Assembly: GCA_016703005.1 (NCBI GenBank)
Contig: JADJCX010000011.1
Coordinates: 58,313 to 122,312, forward strand
Direction: 5' to 3'
Length of the DNA stretch: 64,000 bases
Source of the DNA: Flavobacteriales bacterium
Lineage (GTDB): Bacteria > Bacteroidota > Bacteroidia > Flavobacteriales_F > PHOS-HE28
In this document: positions 45,325 to 55,000 of the stretch, in pieces
Position numbering within the stretch: the first letter of the stretch is position 1
How the letters are laid out: each line of letters begins with the position of its first letter
Position numbers and translations under genes: made by a program
The notes under the pieces: model-generated
What the model was told of the DNA's origin: nothing
The model's input: the letters and a program-made list of their open reading frames with translations, nothing else
Databases searched by the model: none

Positions 45325-46510
45325 CCATCTCGGGAAACCTGCAAAAGCGAATGGAGGACACGCGCACATGCGTGTTGCTGCCTACGTACAACAACAACGC
45401 GACACTGGCCGGTGTTGTGCAACGCATCCGGTCCATTGTGGGGCCGCACCTGCTGGTCATTGACGATGGCAGCACGGACGGATCACGCGAGTTCCTCGCA
45501 TCGATCGCTGGGATCGACGTTCTGCGTAACGAACCGAACCAGGGCAAGGGCTATTCACTGCGACGGGGTTTCAAGCACTTGCTCGAGAAAGGATATACCC
45601 ACGCATCACCATCGATAGCGACGGCCAGCACGCCCCGGAAGACATTGAGCGGTTCGTAGCGATCGAGCGGCAACCCGGCACAATGGTCATGGGCGACAGG
45701 AATATGGCGCAGGCCGGCATCCCGGGTCGCAGTTCGTTCGGCAACACGTTCAGCAGCTTCTGGTTCCGTGTGGAAACAGGGATCACGTTGCCCGATACAC
45801 AAACCGGATATCGCTGCTATCCCTTGGCGGAAGTCACGCGGCTGCGCACGTTCACGCATCGGTTCGAATACGAGATCGAGAGCATCGTGCGCCTCGCATG
45901 GCGCGATGTGCCCTTCGCGACGGTGCCTGTAGGCGTTCGGTATGACTTCCCGGAACGGGTAAGCCACTTCCGGCCGGTGATCGACTTCGCGCGGATCAGC
46001 TTATTGAACACGGCGCTCGTGATGATCGCGGCACTTTGGTTCTGGCCTCGGAATTTGTTCGTGAAAGGGGGGCTTCGTAAAGCACTGCACGCCGAGGCGG
46101 TGCGCCCGGGCGAGAGCAACGCACGCAAAGCCGCCAGTATCGGCTTCGGCTTTTTCATGGGGATCCTTCCCATCTGGGGTTTCCAGCTGGCCGTCGGGAT
46201 CCCGCTCTCGTTCCTCTTCAAGCTGAACCGCATCCTCTTCCTCGTGGCGGCCAACATCAGCATACCGCCACTGATCCCTGTGATCATCTACGCGAGCTAC
46301 AAAGTCGGTGCAATGTTCTTGGACCCCACAAAAGCGGTTCAACTGGATATGGCCGACATTTCCATGGAAGCTATACACGCCAATGCCGTGCAGTATTTCG
46401 TTGGCGCCATTGCACTGGCACTTTCTGCAGGGGTCGTCGGCTTCATTGTCTCCCTAATGCTCTTGGCCGCTGTGCGTCGACGCAGGGTGCGGAGTACCGG
46501 TGGGTCATAG
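45321..46510 (+). CDS. family 2 glycosyltransferase with C-terminal DUF2062 (frame disrupted)
   Basis: The about 396-aa membrane protein has an N-terminal GT2 domain (CVLLPTYNNNATLAGVVQRI, LLVIDDGSTDGS) and the metal site ITIDSDGQH. The C-terminal DUF2062 part has three or four helices (AASIGFGFFMGILPIWGFQ, ILFLVAANISIPPLIPVIIY). The frame breaks near 45604; one missing base after GC would read GYTHAITIDSDGQH without interruption, so I treat it as one gene. GT2-DUF2062 proteins are regular members of aryl polyene loci and probably glycosylate the lipid anchor or the pigment. It is the last gene of the pigment operon and overlaps the dehydratase by 4 bp. Confidence 0.78.
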
Positions 46511-46518
46511 AACGAAGA

Positions 46519-46546
46519 CGCCCGATCGCTTTGCAGCGATCGGGCG
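46519..46546. terminator. intrinsic terminator, 12-bp perfect stem
   Basis: CGCCCGATCGCT pairs perfectly with AGCGATCGGGCG around a TTGC loop. It lies 8 bp after the stop of the pigment operon and 10 bp beyond the 3' end of the convergent tmRNA gene, so it may serve both. The T-tract is weak. Confidence 0.65.
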
Positions 46547-46555
46547 CAACGAATG

Positions 46556-46950
46556 TGGAGCCGGAGGGATTCGAACCCTCGTCCAAACGACCGCAACGGA
46601 TGTTTTCTACATGCTTAGCCTCTTCATTGGTTTTCGATCCACACCTGGGAAGGGCACCCCAGTGCAGACTTAGGTCCTGTTGTCTCATCAGCGCTCCGGA
46701 CCACCGCACTGACCAGTCATCCATGATGATACCCCTGATCCGGGAAGGAGGATGACGGGCCTCCCCGAGGGGCACTCGTCCACGTTACTGTGCTTCACGT
46801 GGATTAAGCCGAATAGCCTGAGGCTATTAAGCTGCGAGAGCGTATTCTACTTCGCCGGTTAGGGCGTGACATTCGTTTTGAAGAGCCGTACATCGCCGCT
46901 CTGCATGCTTGCAACCACTACGAAGCCGCTGTCGAAACCAGGTCGGCCCC
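46556..46950 (-). ncRNA. ssrA: transfer-messenger RNA (tmRNA)
   Basis: The minus-strand RNA begins GGGGCCGACCTGGTTTCGAC at 46950, the standard tmRNA 5' end, and finishes with a T-arm GGTTCGAATCC and the 3' acceptor strand CGGCTCC plus A at 46556. The seven acceptor pairs (GGGGCCG with CGGCTCC) form with one G-U, and CCA is not encoded. The resume codon is GGC at 46854-46856. The reading frame gives the tag GEVEYALAA then TAA at 46827-46829, ending in the ALAA degradation signal. It rescues stalled ribosomes with SmpB. A TAnnTTTG box lies 20 bp upstream. Confidence 0.93.
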
Positions 46951-46970
46951 ATATTTTGAAAGAACTGGGA

Positions 46971-46978
46971 CAAAAGTA
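46971..46978 (-). promoter_or_regulatory. canonical Bacteroidota -7 element TACTTTTG before tmRNA
   Basis: This matches TAnnTTTG exactly, 20 bp before the mature tmRNA 5' end. That is consistent with a short leader removed by RNase P. It differs from the TAnnTTCG variant before protein genes. Confidence 0.5.
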
Positions 46979-47008
46979 CTTCGATCGGCACCGCGCCACA
47001 CCACGTGA

Positions 47009-47016
47009 TACTTTCG
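47009..47016 (+). promoter_or_regulatory. TAnnTTCG promoter-like element (TACTTTCG)
   Basis: The element is 19 nt upstream of the ATG at 47036, in the 85-bp spacer divergent from ssrA. Confidence 0.5.
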
Positions 47017-47035
47017 CCGCCCTCCGAAAAAGACC

Positions 47036-48250
47036 ATGTACAAGAAGATCGGCATCATACGCGAAGGCAAGCAACCGATCGACAGGCGCGTGCCCTTGCC
47101 CCCGCTGCTTTGCCGGGAAGTGCTGGACAAATACCCGGATCTCGACCTGGTGGTCCAACACTCCCCAACACGCGCGTACATGGATGCGGAGTACGAGTTG
47201 GAGGAAGTGCCATTGGTGGATGGTCTCGATGACCGTGAATTGATCGTCGGTGTCAAAGAAGTACCGATCGACATGCTGCTGCCGGGCAAGAGCTATTTGT
47301 TCTTCAGCCATACGATCAAGAAGCAACCGCACAATCGCAAGATGCTGCGCACCATCATGGATCGCGGTATAACGTTGATCGATCATGAACTGCTCACGGA
47401 CGGGAAAGGCGAACGTGTTCTGGCATTCGGTCGGTGGGCCGGTGTTGTGGGCTCGTACAATGCCTTCCGTGCATGGCAATTGCATCATGGATCACCTGAT
47501 CTTGAACCGGCGAACGAATGCTACGATCGTTCGGAAATGGAGCGCCACTTGGCCATGATCCCATTGCGCAAGGATCTGCGGATCGTGATCACCGGAGGCG
47601 GGCGCGTCGGAAAGGGAGCGATGGAAGTATTGGACCATCGCGGGGTGAAGCGTGTCGATCCAGGGCCTTTCCTGACCGAAGACTTCGGTACTCCTGTCTA
47701 CTGTGTAGTGGGATCCGAGCATATGTACACGCGCGCCGATGGGAAGCCCTTCGACAAGTCGTCGTTCCACGCCGATCCGAGCGGACATGACAGCACATTC
47801 GTACAATACGCGCACCGTGCGCACATCTATCTCGCTTGCCATTTCTGGGATCCCCGTGGTCCGAAACTGCTGACTGCGGACGAGTTGCGCGACCCCCGGA
47901 TCTCCCTTCGGGTTATCGCTGATATCAGTTGCGATGTTGGCGGGCCGATCGATAGCACCCTGCGCAGCACCACCATTGCGCAACCAATGATGGGTTACGA
48001 CAAGAGAACGGCCACTGAATGCCCGGTCGGTTCACCGGGCTCTATCACTGTTATGGCGGTGGATAATCTCCCTTGCGAGCTTCCAAGGGATGCGAGCGAA
48101 GCGTTCGGCCGCGACCTCATTGATCATGTGCTTCCCAACTTTCTGGGCGAAGACCCCACCGGCATGATCGACCGTGCGACAATCGTAAGGAAGGGTGCGC
48201 TTACGGAACGCTTCCTGCACTTGGTCGAATACGCCCAAGGGGACGTTTGA
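47036..48250 (+). CDS. saccharopine dehydrogenase-like / AlaDH-PNT family NAD(P) oxidoreductase
   Basis: The 404-aa protein has the AlaDH/PNT N-terminal domain (IGIIREGKQPIDRRVPLPP, with KEVPIDML and YLFFSHTIKKQPHN as in lysine-forming saccharopine dehydrogenases). A Rossmann loop RIVITGGGRVGKGAMEVL follows near residue 182. Family members oxidise or form secondary amino acids with NAD(P). The exact substrate in Bacteroidota is not settled, so I do not assign LYS1. A promoter-like box precedes it, and a UUCG-loop terminator follows. Confidence 0.72.
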   Translation: MYKKIGIIREGKQPIDRRVPLPPLLCREVLDKYPDLDLVVQHSPTRAYMDAEYELEEVPLVDGLDDRELIVGVKEVPIDMLLPGKSYLFFSHTIKKQPHNRKMLRTIMDRGITLIDHELLTDGKGERVLAFGRWAGVVGSYNAFRAWQLHHGSPDLEPANECYDRSEMERHLAMIPLRKDLRIVITGGGRVGKGAMEVLDHRGVKRVDPGPFLTEDFGTPVYCVVGSEHMYTRADGKPFDKSSFHADPSGHDSTFVQYAHRAHIYLACHFWDPRGPKLLTADELRDPRISLRVIADISCDVGGPIDSTLRSTTIAQPMMGYDKRTATECPVGSPGSITVMAVDNLPCELPRDASEAFGRDLIDHVLPNFLGEDPTGMIDRATIVRKGALTERFLHLVEYAQGDV

Positions 48251-48320
48251 CCGATCGGCCGGAAGGCTATTTTCGGTCCATCTTCCTATCCGCTTCCCCT
48301 TGTTGCGCTAGGTTGCCTGA

Positions 48321-48348
48321 AGGAAAGTCCCGTTCGCGGGGCTTTCCT
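48321..48348. terminator. intrinsic terminator with TTCG loop
   Basis: AGGAAAGTCCCG pairs with CGGGGCTTTCCT (one G-T pair) around TTCG and is followed by GTTTTC. It lies between the convergent genes ending at 48250 and 48353 and can serve both. Confidence 0.8.
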
Positions 48349-48352
48349 GTTT

Positions 48353-48928
48353 TCATGTGCGGGCTATCGCGACCTCGAGACAGAATCCAACGCTCGTATG
48401 ATCCAAGCGATCGGTCCAGCAGGAGATAGGCCGCAGGCACTTGCGGGCCATGGACAAGAGTCCCAAACCTGCTCCCCCATTGCTTGAGCGCGCCGTATTG
48501 CTGAGCAGCTTCAGATAGTGCTCCTTTACATCCGCGTCGTCCATCTGGTTCAGGATCGACAACCGATCGGCAAGAACGACCGCAGTAGCGACCGGCATAG
48601 CGTTCCCGACGGTTATCGCATATCGGTCGCCGTGGCTGGCCAGTACAGCGAATATGCTGTCACGGTCTTTCTCCCCAACGTGGCGTACTGCGTTCTCCAA
48701 GCCTTCAATCAGCACACCAATAAGCCGCTTGCGGGTGGCCAGCGCATCGTCCTGTGCGAGCGAAAAGCGTTCGGCAATGCCCACCAGATCGGTCATGGCT
48801 TGCTGGTCCATCGAACCTTGGTGGGCAAATACGATCACGCGGCCTTCTCCCGAGCAATGCCGATCACGCGCTTGCACCGACCATTGCTGGCCAGCGGAAA
48901 CCTCGGGCTGGGGGTGCGCAGTTCTCAT
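48353..48928 (-). CDS. SiaB-like (DUF6272) GHKL-fold regulatory protein
   Basis: The 191-aa protein has a histidine-kinase-like ATPase fold: an N-box in GVLIEGLENAVRH (about residues 90-102) and a glycine-rich lid GGAGLGLLSMARK near the C-terminus. There is no sensor, dimerisation or receiver domain. This matches SiaB-type proteins, which act as kinases or anti-sigma-like switches on a partner with a STAS/SiaC domain. No partner gene is visible nearby. ATG 48928 was chosen; in-frame codons upstream to 49036 would extend into the divergent gene's leader. Confidence 0.65.
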   Translation of the reverse strand: MRTAHPQPEVSAGQQWSVQARDRHCSGEGRVIVFAHQGSMDQQAMTDLVGIAERFSLAQDDALATRKRLIGVLIEGLENAVRHVGEKDRDSIFAVLASHGDRYAITVGNAMPVATAVVLADRLSILNQMDDADVKEHYLKLLSNTARSSNGGAGLGLLSMARKCLRPISCWTDRLDHTSVGFCLEVAIART

Positions 48929-49112
48929 TGGAGTCGTTCGATGGACCTGGACGAACCATCGACCGGCCAGTCCATCCAACCGATGTACGTATAATGGGCT
49001 TAAGTGGTTCGGCAGGCACCTGAGAGCAGTTCGCAAATGGGTGCACCGCGCAGGGAGGCGGCGGCTATATTTCGAGCTTCAACGCCTTGTTCCAACCGGA
49101 AATCCCCATTCC

Positions 49113-52034
49113 ATGCTCTTGTCAGTACTAGCCCGGATCCCGATGGGCCGATCCATTGCCGCTGCCATCACACTGTCAGGTGCTCTTTCTGCCGGTGCAC
49201 AGCAGATCATCACATTGGGAACGGGCACCCAGACCAACGACCCGAACCAGTACCCGGCGCCTTACGGGAATGACCAGCCGGGAAGTCGGCACCAGATCGT
49301 GGTACTGGCCAGCGAATTGAACGCCTTGGGTATGGGTCAAGGCGATATCGTGAGTTTGGCCTTCGATGTATCCGCGGTGAACGGCACGCCATTGCAAGGG
49401 TTCACCCTGGGTATCGGAACCACTTCAGAAGTGGAAGCACAGATCCCTTGGATAGCAGGGACGAACCCGGTGTTAGGTCCAGTGGACTATACCGAAGTGA
49501 GCGGATGGAACACGCATGTATTCGATACCCCGTTCGCTTGGGATGGCATCAGCAACCTGGTCCTCCAGACCTGCTTCAGCAATGGGTCAAGTACCAACAA
49601 CGCGAGTTTCTTCTTCACACCCACAGCGTTCAACAGCGTCGTCTTTCGCGCGACACCGAACGGCAACGTGTGCACGAGCAACATGGGCGGCTTGCTACAG
49701 CTTTCACCCAACAGACCGAACATGCAATTCGGTTATGTACCTCCCATCGCCATACCTGTTGCGGGGTTCAGTGTGTCGCCTTCGGTATCGTGCAACGGTA
49801 TCGTGAACTTCAGTGATGGCACTACAGGTATCCCTGATCAGTGGCATTGGGAGTTCGGCGATGGCGACACGAGCATGGTCCAGGACCCTAGTCATGCGTA
49901 TCTGGTGGATGGCACCTACACCGTGCAACTGATCGCAACGAACGTACTTGGTAGCGATACGACGACGGGAACGGTAACGATCAACATGAACGGCCCGCAA
50001 CCGGCGTCGGCATGTAGCGTGACGAGCCCCGGCACCGTTGCCGGCTTCGGCATTACGAACGTGAGCTTCGGCGATGTGAATGTGAACAGTGCGGACGCTG
50101 TGACCGAGGGCTATGCGGACAGGGGTTGCATCATGGATACCGTTCTGGCTGGAAGCAGCTTCTTGCTGGGTGTGACGTGCGGAACCATCACCACCCACAA
50201 CGTGAAAGCGTGGATCGATTGGGACAACAGCGGAACATTCGATCCGTTGGAGGAAGTTGCGTCCTCCGTTTCGGTAAGCGGCATCAGTGCCACTGTGAAC
50301 GTTCCTGCAACCCCAGTGTTGAACACACCGTTGCGCATGCGGGTTGTGGCTGATTATGATTTCAGTCCGTTACCTCAGCCTTGCACCGACCCGCAGTACG
50401 GCCAAACCGAGGATTATGGGATCGTAGTGCTGGAGAACCCTTTGCCCCCTGATGCGGCTTTCAGCGCATCGCCCTTGTTCAGTTGCGATGGCGTGGTGCA
50501 ATTCTCGGATGCGAGCCTGAACGCACCTACAGGTTGGACATGGGATTTCGGTGACGGCAACGGAAGTAACGATCAGAACCCGGTGCACACATACTTGGCA
50601 AGCGGCACTTACACGGTCAGCCTCATCGCCATCAACCCGAACGGCAGCGATACGGAAACACAAACAGGGCTCATCACCATTGACTTGAACGGGCAAACAG
50701 CCGCGCCGGTCTGCATTCCACAGACCCAGAGCTGGTGCTGCGGATATGGGATCCTGGGAGTGGACTTCGCAGGTATAAGCAACACGAGCATCGATGGAAG
50801 CGAGGGTTATCAGTACCGCACCTGTGGCAACCAAGCGAACGTGACGGAGGGCAACAGCTATCCCATCTCCGTTACCACGGGCGACCAGAATGATTGCGAC
50901 ACCTACGTTTGGTTGGATGTGAACGGTGATGGAGACTTCACTTCGAACGAATTGATCTTCTCCGCGCTCGGGACCACCAGTCCTGCCGGCAACGCATACA
51001 TCCCGGCGAGCAGTGCCACGGGCGTGCCGGTGCGCATGCGTGTGAGCGTGGATGTTGTGGGCGAATTGGGCGGCCCCTGCGATGCACCGTTGTTCGGCCA
51101 AACGGAGGATTACAGTGTGATCATCACCGCGATCACTGTGGCCCCTACGGCCGATTTCATCGCCGACCCGCTTGTTACCTGCACGGGCATCGTCACCTTC
51201 ACTGACCAGAGCTTCAACCTGCCGTTGAATTGGGCCTGGGATTTCGGAGATGGCAACAACAGCACTGATCAGGATCCCGTGCACATCTACACGGCGCCCG
51301 GCATTTATACCGTGAGCCTCACCACGGGCAATGGCAATGGCACCGACACGGAAACACAGGTGGACCTTATAGAAGTATTGCCGACCGCAGCGTGCGATAC
51401 GAACATCGTTGATGGTCAACAAGATCAAACGAACACCAACTGCACCGGGATCCTCACCGACGATGGCGGGCCGGATGATGACTATTCACCAGGCCAAAGC
51501 GGCTTCTACACCATTGCACCGACCATTCCGGCGCAAGTCACGCTCACCTTCCTGGAGTTCGAGTTCGAACCGAACGACTCGTTGGTGCTGTTCGATGGTC
51601 CCGATCAATTCAGTCCGTTGATCGGCTCCTACAATGGGAACGACGTGAACGACTTGCCGAACAACGGTGTGTTCACCAGCACCAACGGAGCACTCACGGT
51701 GTGGCAGAACGCGAGCAACGGGAACTTCGTATTGGCCGGGTTCGTGGCCACCTGGACCTGTAGTCCGCATGGGATCTCAGAAACGACCGTTCAAGATTTC
51801 CGCATGTGGCCCTCGCCAGCGGAAGATCTGGTAAACATCGATCTGCAAGCCGGCGTTGGCGGATCGACATGGTTAACGATCCAGAACACTTTGGGCGCGA
51901 ACGTTCTTGAACGGCAACTGAACGCTGGTGCGCAGCGCACGATCATTGACGTTGGCCACTGGCCTACCGGCCTGTACGCCGTTACCATCGGCAATAACGA
52001 AGGGCGTATCACCAAAAAACTGGTGGTACGATGA
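49113..52034 (+). CDS. large T9SS-secreted multidomain protein with PKD, GEVED and CUB-like domains
   Basis: The 973-aa protein has a signal peptide (start MLLSVLARIPMGRS, cleavage after AGA). It has three PKD domains, each marked by WxFGDG (WEFGDGDT near residue 250, WDFGDGNG near 475, WDFGDGNN near 710). GEVED-type domains lie between them (HNVKAWIDWDNSGTF, DTYVWLDVNGDGDF), and a CUB-like region is near 800-880. A C-terminal type A sorting signal (MWPSPAEDLVNI ... GLYAVTI ... KKLVVR) completes it. It is exported by type IX secretion and fixed on, or shed from, the cell surface. Its stop overlaps ATG 52031 of the next frame (ATGA). Confidence 0.85.
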   Translation: MLLSVLARIPMGRSIAAAITLSGALSAGAQQIITLGTGTQTNDPNQYPAPYGNDQPGSRHQIVVLASELNALGMGQGDIVSLAFDVSAVNGTPLQGFTLGIGTTSEVEAQIPWIAGTNPVLGPVDYTEVSGWNTHVFDTPFAWDGISNLVLQTCFSNGSSTNNASFFFTPTAFNSVVFRATPNGNVCTSNMGGLLQLSPNRPNMQFGYVPPIAIPVAGFSVSPSVSCNGIVNFSDGTTGIPDQWHWEFGDGDTSMVQDPSHAYLVDGTYTVQLIATNVLGSDTTTGTVTINMNGPQPASACSVTSPGTVAGFGITNVSFGDVNVNSADAVTEGYADRGCIMDTVLAGSSFLLGVTCGTITTHNVKAWIDWDNSGTFDPLEEVASSVSVSGISATVNVPATPVLNTPLRMRVVADYDFSPLPQPCTDPQYGQTEDYGIVVLENPLPPDAAFSASPLFSCDGVVQFSDASLNAPTGWTWDFGDGNGSNDQNPVHTYLASGTYTVSLIAINPNGSDTETQTGLITIDLNGQTAAPVCIPQTQSWCCGYGILGVDFAGISNTSIDGSEGYQYRTCGNQANVTEGNSYPISVTTGDQNDCDTYVWLDVNGDGDFTSNELIFSALGTTSPAGNAYIPASSATGVPVRMRVSVDVVGELGGPCDAPLFGQTEDYSVIITAITVAPTADFIADPLVTCTGIVTFTDQSFNLPLNWAWDFGDGNNSTDQDPVHIYTAPGIYTVSLTTGNGNGTDTETQVDLIEVLPTAACDTNIVDGQQDQTNTNCTGILTDDGGPDDDYSPGQSGFYTIAPTIPAQVTLTFLEFEFEPNDSLVLFDGPDQFSPLIGSYNGNDVNDLPNNGVFTSTNGALTVWQNASNGNFVLAGFVATWTCSPHGISETTVQDFRMWPSPAEDLVNIDLQAGVGGSTWLTIQNTLGANVLERQLNAGAQRTIIDVGHWPTGLYAVTIGNNEGRITKKLVVR

Positions 52035-52063
52035 ACCCACTTACGAAGCAACGAGCAGGAAGC

Positions 52064-55000
52064 ATGAAGCGCATTGCCCGATCACTTACCGTTTGCCTGT
52101 TGCTGGTTTCCGGCGGCGCCAACGCATCGCACCTCATTGGAGGGAACCTCGGCTACACGTATGTGGGGGAAACCGCACCCGGTAGCGGTATGTACCGCTA
52201 CAACGTGTACATGCAGTTCTTCATGAACTGCGGACCTACGAGCAATTGGGAATCGATCCATGAGTTGCTGGGCCAGGACTACGGCACACCCCTGCAAGTT
52301 GGTGCGTACATCCAAGACAACAACAACCCGAACGCTGACAAAGTGCTGTACCAAGCGATGAACCTGTTCTTTCAGGACAGCTTGCAGATCGAACCGGACC
52401 TGCCGGATGGTTGCACGGTTGGCGAAGGCTTATGCACCGTGCAAGGGAACTTCCTTGGCACGATCGACCTGCCGTTGAATTTCTCGGGTTACCACTTGTA
52501 TTTCCAATTGTGCTGCAGGAACAACGATATCCTCAACCTCAACAATCCGGGCGGCACCGGTATCGGTTATTACGCCTTCATTCCCCCGCCACTAGTGGTG
52601 AACAGCAGCCCCATCTGGCTGGGTATTCCCACGCCGTTCCTCTGCATCAACGACACGAGCACCTTCGTGAACAGTGCCACCGATCCCGATGGCGACCAGT
52701 TGATCTTCTCGTTCGAGATCCCATACGCAAGCGTTGATTTCGCTGGCGGATTGGTGCCCCCCCTGCCCCACTTCCGGAGCCTATACCCGAAGTTGCCTTC
52801 GGAGCCGGCTTCAGCGTGGCGCAGCCCTTTGGTGCGGGTGGTTATTCTTTCATAAACGGGGCAACTGGGCTTACGAGCTACATGCCGGTTCTCCAAGGGA
52901 ACCACGTCGTTTCCGTCGAAGTGAAGGAGTACCGCAATGGTCTGTTGATCGGACGCACACGACGGGACCTGCAACTACAAGCGATCGTTTGCCCACCGAA
53001 CACAACGCCTGATGTGGATGGCAACTGGGCGCTGAGCTACTCGGTGAACGAAGGCGACCAGTTGTGCTTCGACATGGACTTCGTTGATGCCGATGGCGAT
53101 TCGCTTTTCCTCACTGCGAGCGGTTCCATCTTCGATCCGCTGCTGTTCAACCCGCCAGCGACGATCAACTCGCCCGATAGTGCTTCCGCTGCCATCGATG
53201 CCAACTTCTGCTGGGACACCCAGTGCGGTCAGGGCCAACAGCAACCGTACCTCTTCAGCGTCAGCGTCAGCGACAACGGTTGCCCACCGAAGAACATCGA
53301 TGTGGTGATCCAGGTAACCGTGATCCCTTTCGCGGGTCCGGTGTCGATCACAGGTCCTGCAACGGTTTGCGCACAAGTGACCGGATCGGCATACAGCACC
53401 ACCAACATCGTCAACGCCGTGTACACATGGAGCGTAACCGGTGGCACCATTGCCACACAGAACGGCAATGCGATCACGGTTGATTGGGGCGCACCAGGAG
53501 CAGGAAGTGTGAGTGTTTTTGCAACGGATACGCTCGGTTGTTCCTCGGCGCCGATCACCATTCCGGTAACGATCAACTCCATTCCGGCAGCAGATGCGGG
53601 ACCCGACCAACTGATCTGCGGCGGAGCGAGCGCACCACTTGGTGGAACCCCGACGGGTCCTCCGGGAAGCACGTTCACATGGTCGCCATCCGTCACGCTG
53701 GATGATGCGACAACAAGCAACCCGCTGGCTACACCATTGGGCAATACGAGCTACATCGTTTCAGTGAGTAATGCCGGTTGCAGTGGTACCGATACCGTGG
53801 TGGTGAACATCTCGAACATCGCCGTGAGCGCTGGGCCGGACGCTACGATCTGTACCGGCGATACGGCCCAATTGCAGGCCAGCGGTGGCGATACATACGT
53901 GTGGGACCCTGCGGCAACCTTGAGCGATGCAGCCATCGCCGACCCGAATGCGTTCCCGACTTCCACAACGGTTTACACGGTGCAGATCATCGATAGTCTC
54001 GGATGCATAAGCACCGACTCCGCACAGGTATTGGTCAATGCATTGCCGAATGTGGATGCCGGCGCCGATACCAGTATCTGTCTGAACCAGAGTATCGTGA
54101 TCGGTGGTGCCCCAACGGGCCCAGCGGGCAGCACCTTCAACTGGAACCAAGCCGGTTCGCTGGACAACGATACGCTGGCCAACCCCACGGCATCGCCGTT
54201 GATCACAACGATGTACGCTGTTGTGGTGACGGACACCAACGGTTGCGTCGCCTTGGATAATGTCACCATCACCATCTTGAACCTTCCTGCGGTTGACGCC
54301 GGTCCCGATCTGAGCATTTGCCCCGGCGACTCGGTTCAGTTGAACGGCACCGCAGGACCGGGTGCGGTATGGTCACCATCGGCAGGATTGAGCGATCCGA
54401 ACGTCCTTGATCCGATGGCCTCGCCCGGCAGCACCACCACCTATGTGCTCGAACGCTTTGCCGCGAACGGTTGCGGCAATACCGATTCGACGACCGTCAC
54501 CGTATTCCCGGCTGTTCAAGCGAATGCCGGCAACAACGCGAGTCTGTGCTTGGGGTCCACCGCACAGTTGAACGCCACGGGTGGAACAACCTTCGTTTGG
54601 ACGCCATCGGCGACGTTGAACGATCCGAACATCCAGAACCCGCTTGCTACACCGGATACCACCACAACTTATATCGTGGTGGTAACGGACGCGAACAACT
54701 GTTCCGGAACTGACACTGTGCAGGTGCAGATCACGGATCCGATCAGCGCGGGTGGAGACGGCTCCACCGTACTCTGCTCCAACACGGACGCGTGGTTGTT
54801 CGACTACCTCGTTGGCCCATACGACCTCAACGGAGTGTGGCTCGATCCCGCATTCAACAACGACGATGCGGCATTCTCGCCCACCCTGGGGGATGACCCT
54901 GGTAACTGGTACTACGTGGTGCAAGTGGTCAACTCCGCCTGCCCGCCGGACACAGCCGTAGTGAACGTCGCCGTGAACCAATTGCCGGACGCTGGTTTCG

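Noticed and set aside
22936..46510. Interpretation of the cluster as carotenoid biosynthesis because of the CrtI-like gene
   Set aside because: There is no phytoene synthase, GGPP synthase or cyclase. The ketosynthases, ACPs and ammonia-lyase point to an aryl polyene instead.
48654..49112. Longer start for the T9SS protein at 49113
   Set aside because: The extension is antisense to the SiaB-like gene and would place the signal peptide internally.
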